Positions 58,291 through 64,000 of a DNA stretch of 64,000 nt are shown here, in pieces. Positions within the stretch are counted from its first letter, which is position 1; each line of letters begins with the position of its first letter. The notes below the pieces were generated by a model. That model had not been told where the DNA came from. It saw nothing but the letters and a program-made list of their open reading frames with translations, and did not search any database. The translations under genes and the position numbers were made by a program. The stretch lies in assembly GCF_037055275.1 (NCBI RefSeq), contig NZ_CP146345.1, positions 1 to 64,000 on the forward strand. Direction: 5' to 3'. This stretch comes from Pseudomonas sp. ML2-2023-3. Lineage in GTDB: Bacteria; Pseudomonadota; Gammaproteobacteria; Pseudomonadales; Pseudomonadaceae.

Positions 58291-58470
58291 CTACCTAATT
58301 TCTGAGAGCACCTTGCGGGCAGTATCAGTTGCGTCCAATCCCTTTACCCAAGATTGCTGTATGTGAAAGGTCTGGGCTTCCACCACGCCTGATGCGTCTG
58401 AATAGCTGATCTCCATTGATTCAGCGAGCTGCTGGACAACAGCCGTTTCCCATTCGGAATAATTATTCAT
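58291..58470 (-). CDS. Small hypothetical protein (59 aa)
   Basis: The helical product begins MNNYSEWETAVVQQLAESME. GGAG lies six bases before ATG 58470. It is upstream of and on the same strand as the 57962 gene. Function unknown. Confidence 0.45.
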   Translation of the reverse strand: MNNYSEWETAVVQQLAESMEISYSDASGVVEAQTFHIQQSWVKGLDATDTARKVLSEIR

Positions 58471-58559
58471 CGCCTTCTCCATCTTTGAACACACCTTCGC
58501 TGCAATCGTCGAGAAGGACCGGCGACTATCAATCCCGGCCCTGCCCTTGCTGTATGTGG

Positions 58560-58823
58560 TTAAGAAGCTGGCTGCTTGTCACAGGCCCAACTGCCGAGCG
58601 CCCAGTTGGTGTTCGCTCCGTCAGGTACCACTGCCAGCTCAAGCGAGCAGACAGCTTGCCCTGGGGCTTTGGTAGTTGCTGTAGCTGTGTACAAATCCTG
58701 CTTGGTGATTGTCACGTCTACTACAGAAGCATCGACACCGTAGAACTGGGAAGCGAAGGAGGCAGCGGTCGACGCTGGCGTGCTCTCGTTTGGAGCTTGT
58801 GCATGAGCAGCTTGCGCGGTAGC
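58560..58823 (-). pseudogene. 5'-truncated exported protein gene cut by mobile element end
   Basis: The native remnant encodes TATAQAAHAQAPNESTPAST onward, ending NWALGSWACDKQPAS. The start of this remnant looks like the end of a signal peptide (AAHA/Q cleavage), so the original N-terminus is missing. The upstream coding frame continues into sequence of the neighbouring mobile element starting near 58824, so the 5' end was replaced by insertion. Function unknown; it was probably periplasmic. Confidence 0.55.
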
Positions 58824-58990
58824 TGTAACGACCTGCAAACGAAAACGTTCCGACCTGCAATCAGCGCCGTTTTCGACCAGGATTAACTGCGACTGTCCGG
58901 CCCGGCAAACCAGCGTTAGCTGCGAATGAACCTGCATTGATCCACACCGACCTGCATTCCATCGTCGCCAACCAGCATTAACTGCAAGTC
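58824..58990. repeat. Array of ACCTGCA-type repeats at the left end of the mobile region
   Basis: Several related motifs occur: CGACCTGCA at about 58829, 58851 and 58948, AACCTGCA at 58929, and ACCAGCRTTAACTGC-like motifs at 58874, 58908 and 58970. Repeated transposase-binding sites at element ends are typical of IS21-like and Tn7/Mu-type elements. The array starts exactly where the truncated gene ends. The parent element was not recognised. Confidence 0.5.
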
Positions 58991-59067
58991 AGAGGATCTT
59001 GTGGGTAGGGATCACAGGTTTCGACGCAGACTTAATGCCATGTTTACCAACGAGCGGATTCCCCGGA

Positions 59068-59195
59068 ATTTTTGTCACATTATGAGCTTGATGAATCCTT
59101 TGCATGTCTTAAATTAAATAACGGGTTAAGTGACAATTTTTGACGGCCAGAGCTTTCCGACTCAAACTGTCACATAATCGAACGTATACGTGACG
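59068..59195. other. Probable res site of tniR resolvase
   Basis: Three related blocks (TGTCACATTATG near 59073, GTGACAATTTTTGACG near 59130 and a dyad TGTCAC-N16-GTGACG at 59168-59195) precede the serine resolvase gene. Spaced dyad subsites before the gene are the layout of res sites in Tn5053/Tn402-type elements. The last block overlaps the resolvase start region. Confidence 0.55.
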
Positions 59196-59828
59196 GGTGA
59201 AAAGGTGCTGATCGGCTACATGCGGGTATCGAAGGCGGACGGATCCCAGTCCACCAATTTGCAACGCGATGCGCTCATCGCCGCTGGTGTGAGCCTTGCG
59301 CACCTTTACGAGGATCTGGCCTCGGGCAGGCGCGATGATCGCCCAGGGTTGGCTGCTTGCCTGAAGGCGCTTCGTGAAGGGGACACGCTGATCGTGTGGA
59401 AGCTCGATCGGCTTGGCCGTGATCTGCGCCACCTGATCAACACCGTGCACGACCTAACTGCGCGTAGCGTGGGCCTGAAGGTCCTGACCGGTCACGGTGC
59501 GGCGGTCGACACGACGACTGCCGCCGGCAAGCTTGTGTTCGGTATTTTTGCCGCGCTGGCCGAGTTCGAGCGTGAGTTGATTTCCGAGCGAACAGTCGCT
59601 GGACTTATCTCGGCGCGCGCTCGCGGCAGGAAAGGGGGGCGCCCCTTCAAGATGACCGCCGCCAAGCTACGCCTGGCGATGGCCAGCATGGGGCAACCGG
59701 AAACCAAGGTGGGCGATCTCTGCGAAGAACTCGGGATTACCCGGCAGACGCTCTACCGGCACGTGTCGCCCAAGGGCGAACTGCGGCCAGACGGCGTAAA
59801 GCTGCTCTCCCTCGGTTCAGCCGCATAA
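59190..59828 (+). CDS. tniR: TniR-type serine resolvase
   Basis: The 212-residue protein has the serine recombinase catalytic domain (VLIGYMRVSKADGSQST, with Ser in RVS; FGIFAALAEFERELISERTV) and a C-terminal HTH (DLCEELGITRQTLYRHVSPK). It is transcribed toward the cassettes, as tniR is in Tn402/Tn5053 elements. GTG 59190 or GTG 59205 may be the start. It resolves cointegrates at the res site. Confidence 0.8.
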   Translation: MTGEKVLIGYMRVSKADGSQSTNLQRDALIAAGVSLAHLYEDLASGRRDDRPGLAACLKALREGDTLIVWKLDRLGRDLRHLINTVHDLTARSVGLKVLTGHGAAVDTTTAAGKLVFGIFAALAEFERELISERTVAGLISARARGRKGGRPFKMTAAKLRLAMASMGQPETKVGDLCEELGITRQTLYRHVSPKGELRPDGVKLLSLGSAA

Positions 59829-59924
59829 ATGGAGGCGACCTGGAACGGGGCGCTGTTCAGTGCGGCAACGATCCGATTACCGGTGTCGACCCAGAGCAGC
59901 CGTAGAGCTTTTGGGAAAGCTGTC

Positions 59925-60024
59925 GTTCAACGTTTGACGTGAGGGGCCGCCGTAGCGGCGAAGCCGCGAAGGGAACCCGCAAGCGCAGCTTGTGGGCGGT
60001 CCCTCTCGACGGAATGGTTAGATG
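59925..60024 (-). other. attC site of the qacG-like cassette
   Basis: The site runs on the - strand from CATCTAACC near 60024 to the core GTTGAAC (seen as GTTCAAC at 59925-59931 on the + strand). Extended imperfect inverted repeats fill the interior. It follows the qac stop directly and marks the last cassette of the array. Confidence 0.7.
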
Positions 60025-60032
60025 CGACCGTT

Positions 60033-60365
60033 TTAGTGAACACTTGCCTTAGATAGCAAGTTGAGCACAGCAACGCCGCTGATAATGAAGCCGACACCAA
60101 CAAATCCCCACATATCTAGTTTTTGACCATGCAAAACCCATGCAATCGCAGTGACCAAGACGATCCCGAGGCCCGACCAAACTGCGTAGGCGATTCCAAC
60201 AGGAATCGATTTGAGTGTCAGCGACAGGAAATAAAAAGCAGCAGCGTATCCCGCTACGACGATAAAAGACGGTACTAACCTAGTAAAGCCCTCACTAGAC
60301 TTGAGCGCAGAGGTTGCAATGACCTCAGAAATAATGGCCGTAGCCATAAATAACCAATTTTTCAA
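60033..60365 (-). CDS. qacG: QacE/QacG-type small multidrug resistance exporter
   Basis: The 110-residue SMR protein has four transmembrane helices, the conserved Glu in [14 protein letters not shown] and the [12 protein letters not shown] and [15 protein letters not shown] segments. It exports quaternary ammonium compounds. The start is a TTG at 60365 (GGAG eight bases upstream), which gives the standard [15 protein letters not shown] beginning. The sequence is near QacG-type integron alleles by memory; the exact variant should be confirmed by alignment. It is the third cassette from attI1. Confidence 0.85.
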   Translation of the reverse strand: MKNWLFMATAIISEVIATSALKSSEGFTRLVPSFIVVAGYAAAFYFLSLTLKSIPVGIAYAVWSGLGIVLVTAIAWVLHGQKLDMWGFVGVGFIISGVAVLNLLSKASVH

Positions 60366-60461
60366 AATATTTCTCCATGGAGTTCCGCGAAGAAATTTTA
60401 GGTTCGATTTAAGAAAAAAAACAGTCTTGTTGCTGGCCGAAATTTGTGCGCACAGCAAAGC

Positions 60462-60551
60462 ATCTAACGCCCGCGGTAAGCTGCGCCGGAGCGAAGCGGA
60501 GGGTACCAACAGGCGGAGCCTGTTGGCGTCAGCTTGACCAAACAGTTAGGC
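60462..60551 (-). other. attC site of the cupin cassette
   Basis: Core sites GTTAGGC (at 60545-60551) and GTTAGAT (ATCTAAC at 60462-60468 on the + strand) flank a pair of long imperfect inverted repeats rich in GC. It separates the cupin gene from the qacG-like gene. Confidence 0.7.
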
Positions 60552-60587
60552 TGGGGAGCGGAGGCAGCTTGTTGCACTTGATATCCC

Positions 60588-60947
60588 CTATGTTTTTGCT
60601 GATAGCGGTTCATAACCAGCATCCAAAGGCGCAACCACTGAAATGAACCGAAGTGGGCCAACGCTGGTGCAAAGAACACCGTGCACCTGCCCTTTGTTTG
60701 CAACTACGATATCCCCCGGAACAATTGCAACGGTGTTGCCTTGCTCGTCAATTTGATATTGACCTTCCCCTGAAAGGATGGTCCATGTATCTTGTCCGTC
60801 GGGGTGAATATGTGGCGCAATAGTTTGGCCGGGCTCCACATGCCAAGCCACGATAACTGAATGCGAAGATTCAACAACAGACCGTATTGGTTCTTTCTCG
60901 GCTGGCTGCATGAATTCATGGGACTTATACACGCGGTGAGTGCTCAT
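60588..60947 (-). CDS. Cupin_2 family cassette protein (119 aa)
   Basis: The product begins MSTHRVYKSHEFMQPAEKEP and has the cupin motif HIHPDGQDTWTILSGEGQYQ with a later HGVLC segment, giving the expected metal-binding His and Glu residues. GGAGC lies six bases before the ATG at 60947. It is the second integron cassette. The substrate is unknown. Confidence 0.75.
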   Translation of the reverse strand: MSTHRVYKSHEFMQPAEKEPIRSVVESSHSVIVAWHVEPGQTIAPHIHPDGQDTWTILSGEGQYQIDEQGNTVAIVPGDIVVANKGQVHGVLCTSVGPLRFISVVAPLDAGYEPLSAKT

Positions 60948-61000
60948 TTTTTGCTCCGCAAATGCAAGCCTTTGGGCAGCAAGATTCGCGCCGCCCAAAA

Positions 61001-61070
61001 GTCTAACGTTTGGTTAAGGGGCGGGCTTTAGCCCGTCCCGGCGAGCACAGCGAGCGATTTGAACCAATTG
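61001..61070 (-). other. attC site of the chlorite-dismutase-like cassette
   Basis: A short attC of about 70 bases with terminal core GTTAGAC (GTCTAAC at 61001-61007 on the + strand) and internal inverted repeats GGGACGGGC/GCCCGCCC. It begins straight after the gene stop. Confidence 0.7.
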
Positions 61071-61622
61071 TTAGAAATTTTTCACAAGTCGGATATCTAT
61101 TTCGCGTTCGACGTACTCCCACTCCTTTGATGAACGTAACTGTGCCAATAGTTTGTTAAATAAGGCAGTATGCTCCGGGGCGAACTCGAACCAAGTTAAG
61201 AAATCGAACGGTTCACCGAGATCACGAGAATGATGCAGTTGTCTTGCGATTTCTGGAAGATAAGCCAGCCCAATCTCTGTGTGGTGTGACTGTGCTTCAA
61301 AAATATTGCGCCGTTCCTCTTGCGACATGGCCCACCACTCTGGACTTTTCTTTATTGGAATGAGCGCTGCACATGATGACGTAGGACGATTTAAGTCTTC
61401 CTGCTTTGCACGAAGTTGATTGATCTCCTGCCGTTCAGCGTACCGTACATTGCTTGTAAAGCCTTGAAGTGTCCAGGTGCCACGTTCGACCAAATTGATT
61501 GAGGGCATATTAACGACATTGACCCTTTGCACCATTTCAAGAGGCATGCCAATGACGGTTTCACAGCTTGTGACTCGCCATGAACCTTCGGAACCGCCAA
61601 TGAATGAATAATGATTGTTCAT
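61071..61622 (-). CDS. Chlorite dismutase-like cassette protein (183 aa)
   Basis: The product contains EIARQLHHSRDLGEPFDFLT followed by WFEFAPEHTALFNKL, the signature of the chlorite dismutase/haem-dependent peroxidase fold family. The protein is short for a complete enzyme, so it may be a related, not chlorite-degrading, member. It is the first cassette after attI1 and so the best expressed from Pc. Phenotype unknown. Confidence 0.7.
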   Translation of the reverse strand: MNNHYSFIGGSEGSWRVTSCETVIGMPLEMVQRVNVVNMPSINLVERGTWTLQGFTSNVRYAERQEINQLRAKQEDLNRPTSSCAALIPIKKSPEWWAMSQEERRNIFEAQSHHTEIGLAYLPEIARQLHHSRDLGEPFDFLTWFEFAPEHTALFNKLLAQLRSSKEWEYVEREIDIRLVKNF

Positions 61623-61640
61623 GTGATGGGTGCCCTAAAT

Positions 61641-61706
61641 GTCTAACTTTGTTTTAGGGCGACTGCCCTGCTGCGTAACATCGTTGCTGCTCCATAACAT
61701 CAAACA
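61641..61706 (-). other. attI1 recombination site
   Basis: The region next to intI1 has the standard attI1 sequence, including the direct-repeat type CAGCAACGATGTTACGCAGC block and the cleavage core GTTAGAC (GTCTAAC at 61641-61647 on the + strand), where the first cassette joins. Confidence 0.85.
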
Positions 61707-61782
61707 TCGACCCACGGCGTAACGCGCTTGCTGCTTGGATGCCCGAGGCATAGACTGTACAAAAAAACAGTCATAACAAGCC

Positions 61783-62796
61783 ATGAAAACCGCCACTGCG
61801 CCGTTACCACCGCTGCGTTCGGTCAAGGTTCTGGACCAGTTGCGTGAGCGCATACGCTACTTGCATTATAGCTTACGAACCGAACAGGCTTATGTCAACT
61901 GGGTTCGTGCCTTCATCCGTTTCCACGGTGTGCGTCACCCGGCAACCTTGGGCAGCAGCGAAGTCGAGGCATTTCTGTCCTGGCTGGCGAACGAGCGCAA
62001 GGTTTCGGTCTCCACGCATCGTCAGGCATTGGCGGCCTTGCTGTTCTTCTACGGCAAGGTGCTGTGCACGGATCTGCCCTGGCTTCAGGAGATCGGAAGA
62101 CCTCGGCCGTCGCGGCGCTTGCCGGTGGTGCTGACCCCGGATGAAGTGGTTCGCATCCTCGGTTTTCTGGAAGGCGAGCATCGTTTGTTCGCCCAGCTTC
62201 TGTATGGAACGGGCATGCGGATCAGTGAGGGTTTGCAACTGCGGGTCAAGGATCTGGATTTCGATCACGGCACGATCATCGTGCGGGAGGGCAAGGGCTC
62301 CAAGGATCGGGCCTTGATGTTACCCGAGAGCTTGGCACCCAGCCTGCGCGAGCAGCTGTCGCGTGCACGGGCATGGTGGCTGAAGGACCAGGCCGAGGGC
62401 CGCAGCGGCGTTGCGCTTCCCGACGCCCTTGAGCGGAAGTATCCGCGCGCCGGGCATTCCTGGCCGTGGTTCTGGGTTTTTGCGCAGCACACGCATTCGA
62501 CCGATCCACGGAGCGGTGTCGTGCGTCGCCATCACATGTATGACCAGACCTTTCAGCGCGCCTTCAAACGTGCCGTAGAACAAGCAGGCATCACGAAGCC
62601 CGCCACACCGCACACCCTCCGCCACTCGTTCGCGACGGCCTTGCTCCGCAGCGGTTACGACATTCGAACCGTGCAGGATCTGCTCGGCCATTCCGACGTC
62701 TCTACGACGATGATTTACACGCATGTGCTGAAAGTTGGCGGTGCCGGAGTGCGCTCACCGCTTGATGCGCTGCCGCCCCTCACTAGTGAGAGGTAG
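61783..62796 (+). CDS. intI1: Class 1 integron integrase
   Basis: The 337-residue tyrosine recombinase is full length ([20 protein letters not shown] to LPPLTSER). It has [25 protein letters not shown] and [15 protein letters not shown] with catalytic Arg, His and Tyr, and the additional domain between. Residues 32 and 39 are Arg and Asn, the pair that accompanies a TTGACA -35 in the Pc promoter. It integrates and excises cassettes at attI1 and attC. Confidence 0.97.
   Translation: MKTATAPLPPLRSVKVLDQLRERIRYLHYSLRTEQAYVNWVRAFIRFHGVRHPATLGSSEVEAFLSWLANERKVSVSTHRQALAALLFFYGKVLCTDLPWLQEIGRPRPSRRLPVVLTPDEVVRILGFLEGEHRLFAQLLYGTGMRISEGLQLRVKDLDFDHGTIIVREGKGSKDRALMLPESLAPSLREQLSRARAWWLKDQAEGRSGVALPDALERKYPRAGHSWPWFWVFAQHTHSTDPRSGVVRRHHMYDQTFQRAFKRAVEQAGITKPATPHTLRHSFATALLRSGYDIRTVQDLLGHSDVSTTMIYTHVLKVGGAGVRSPLDALPPLTSER
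61870..61898 (-). promoter_or_regulatory. Cassette promoter Pc, PcH2-like
   Basis: On the - strand, inside intI1, TTGACA (61893-61898) and TAAGCT (61870-61875) lie 17 bp apart, matching the hybrid PcH2 type. The base after TAAGCT is A, creating an extra TATAAT overlapping it. The second promoter P2 lacks its GGG insertion in the TTGTTA region, so it should be inactive. Confidence 0.75.
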
Positions 62797-62973
62797 GGCA
62801 GCGCAAGTCAATCCTGGCGGATTCACTACCCCTGCGCGAAGGCCATCGGTGCCGCATCGAACGGCCGGTTGCGGAAAGTCCTCCCTGCGTCCGCTGATGG
62901 CCGGCAGCAGCCCGTCGTTGCCTGATGGATCCAACCCCTCCGCTGCTATAGTGCAGTCGGCTTCTGACGTTCA

Positions 62974-62998
62974 GTGCAGCCGTCTTCTGAAAACGACA
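62974..62998 (+). repeat. IRi, outer inverted repeat of Tn402-type integron
   Basis: The 25-bp sequence, read on the - strand, begins TGTCGTTTTCAGAAGACGG and ends GCAC. It is the standard IRi of class 1 integrons. It lies 178 bases beyond the intI1 stop and marks the right end of the element. Confidence 0.92.
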
Positions 62999-63088
62999 CT
63001 ACCTGTGCAACACCCCCTCAAAAATGTACGGAAAACTCTATCGCTATTCACTATTATGCGGAAACCTGTTTTTGATGGTTATCCGCCT
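62999..63088. other. Probable remaining res region of a Tn3-family transposon
   Basis: The 90 bases between IRi and the tnpR start hold no gene. Tn402-family elements prefer res sites as targets, so the integron is likely to have inserted in the res region of the Tn3-type element. No subsite dyad was confirmed by eye. Confidence 0.4.
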
Positions 63089-63691
63089 ATGTTGGTTGGC
63101 TACATGCGCGTGTCGTCGGACTCCGACCGCCAGAGCACGGACTTGCAGCGCGACGCGCTGCTCGCCGCCGGCGTCGATCCGCGTCACCTGTTTGAGGATC
63201 GTGCCTCTGGCGCGAAGGATGACCGTGCCGGCTTGGCGCGGGCGCTTGAGTTCGTTCGAGCCGGCGATGTGCTGGTGGTGTGGAAACTCGACCGGCTCGG
63301 TCGCTCGCTGTCGCACCTGCTCGCCATTGTGACTTCGCTCAAGGACAAGCGGGTGGCGTTCCGCTCGCTGACAGAGAACCTGGACACTACGACGCCCTCG
63401 GGCGAATTCCTGTTCCAGGTGTTCGGTGCGCTCGCGCAGTACGAGCGCGCCTTGATTCAGGAGCGCGTCGTCGCGGGCTTGGCCGCCGCACGCAAACGCG
63501 GCCGGATCGGCGGCCGGCCGCAGGCGATCACTGGTGAGAAGCTGGACGCCATCGTCGCCGCGCTCGATGGCGGCATGTCTAAGGCGGCGGTGTGCCGCAA
63601 CTTCAATGTCAAGCGCACTACGTTGATCGAAACATTGACGCGAGCAGGTTGGCGTGGTGCGGGAAGGACGGTCGATGAGCAACAAGAATAA
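63089..63691 (+). CDS. tnpR: Tn3-family serine resolvase (TnpR)
   Basis: The 200-residue protein starts MLVGYMRVSSDSDRQSTDLQ and has the resolvase catalytic core (VWKLDRLGRSLSHLLAIVTS, FQVFGALAQYERALIQERVV) and a C-terminal HTH (SKAAVCRNFNVKRTTLIETL). It is a different resolvase from tniR (about half the residues shared in the first 140). The stop overlaps the tnpA start. Confidence 0.88.
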   Translation: MLVGYMRVSSDSDRQSTDLQRDALLAAGVDPRHLFEDRASGAKDDRAGLARALEFVRAGDVLVVWKLDRLGRSLSHLLAIVTSLKDKRVAFRSLTENLDTTTPSGEFLFQVFGALAQYERALIQERVVAGLAAARKRGRIGGRPQAITGEKLDAIVAALDGGMSKAAVCRNFNVKRTTLIETLTRAGWRGAGRTVDEQQE

Positions 63692-64000
63692 GCTACTCAC
63701 CGTCTTTTCTGACGCAGAGCAGGAAGCCTTGTACGGCCTACCGGACTTCGACGATGCTCAGCGGCTGGAATACCTGGCGTTGACCGAATCTGAACTGGCG
63801 TTCGCCAGCAGCCGGCCTAGCCTGCAGGCCCAAGTCTATTGCGTCTTGCAGATCGGCTACTTCAAGGCCAAGCATGCTTTCTTCCGCTTCGATTGGCATG
63901 AGGTCGAGGACGATTGCGCCTTCGTGCTGAGTCGCTATTTCCACGGCGAAGCGTTCGAACGCAAGGCGATCACCAAGCATGAGCACTACAGCCAGAGGGG
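63675..64000 (+). CDS. tnpA: Tn3-family transposase N-terminus (partial)
   Basis: ATG at 63675 overlaps the end of tnpR by 17 bases. The visible 108 residues (MSNKNKLLTVFSDAEQEALY, then LPDFDDAQRLEYLALTESEL and FASSRPSLQAQVYCVLQIGY) form the N-terminal DUF4158-like region of a Tn3-family transposase. The gene runs off the window, so the catalytic domain is not seen. Confidence 0.85.
   Translation, partial: MSNKNKLLTVFSDAEQEALYGLPDFDDAQRLEYLALTESELAFASSRPSLQAQVYCVLQIGYFKAKHAFFRFDWHEVEDDCAFVLSRYFHGEAFERKAITKHEHYSQR

Larger units (their letters stand above)
59080..62998. mobile_element. Tn402-like class 1 integron lacking tniABQ and 3'-CS
   Basis: From left to right: res and tniR resolvase, three gene cassettes, attI1, intI1 and the IRi end at 62974-62998. 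No qacEdelta1/sul1 3'-conserved segment is present and the array runs straight into tniR, as in Tn402-like integrons. tniA, tniB and tniQ and an IRt-type end are not found, so the element is incomplete on the left and cannot transpose by itself. Left boundary is approximate. Confidence 0.75.

Noticed and set aside
58824..58990. IRt end of the Tn402-type integron
   Set aside because: No sequence like the 25-bp IRi/IRt repeat is found here; the repeats are of another type.

Overview
The window is part of a large self-transmissible plasmid (or an integrated relative), most likely from Pseudomonas or a close gammaproteobacterium. This rests on gene content: a complete-looking type IVB (Dot/Icm, IncI/MPF-I class) conjugation apparatus, a MOBP relaxosome, plasmid housekeeping genes (ssb, DnaG-like primase, type IA topoisomerase, giant methylase-helicase) and a Tn402-like class 1 integron. 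No rRNA, tRNA, CRISPR array or replication initiator gene was recognised.

Layout. 1-12.2 kb: one tightly coupled + strand operon for the secretion channel (dotH, dotG, dotF, traQ, traR, dotN, traU, traW, traX, traY/dotA). 12.3-15.2 kb: small + strand genes including two lipoproteins and ssb. 15.2-20.9 kb: accessory - strand genes, an Abi_2-type abortive infection protein and an intact IS2-group insertion with a 5-bp target duplication. 20.9-28.4 kb: - strand operon with a HerA-like ATPase, the coupling protein (trbC/dotL), a primase, trbB, trbA/dotM and a lytic transglycosylase. 28.5-40.6 kb: + strand genes for topoisomerase, small unknown proteins, an HExxH plus zeta-kinase fusion and an 1846-residue methylase-helicase. 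40.7-46.6 kb: - strand genes including traL and an LPD7-type protein. 46.8-48.0 kb: an HTH protein and a partner. 48.1-50.9 kb: icmT, dotB, dotC, dotD. 50.9-55.5 kb: relaxase, TraJ/NikA-like protein, a candidate oriT, then traK/traL/traM-like genes arranged as in the RP4 Tra1 region. 56.4-58 kb: GNAT-like protein and tyrosine recombinase. 58.8-64 kb: integron (tniR, qacG-like, cupin and chlorite-dismutase-like cassettes, attI1, intI1, IRi) lying directly in front of the tnpR-tnpA genes of a Tn3-family transposon.

How it fits together. The channel is IncI-like, while the relaxosome order (relaxase-TraJ-oriT-TraK-TraL-TraM) is RP4-like, so the plasmid looks like a natural hybrid. Six copies of a 26-bp palindrome (half-sites TTYCGTAT and ATACGRAA, 10 bp apart) sit in the promoter regions of the channel, relaxosome, topoisomerase, methylase and accessory operons. 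They look like operators of one plasmid-wide regulator that has not been identified. Small genes with good ribosome binding sites appear to be overprinted in other frames inside the relaxase (two genes) and the methylase-helicase (one gene). Functional names rest on recognised motifs, gene order and remembered family sequences; no database search was run.
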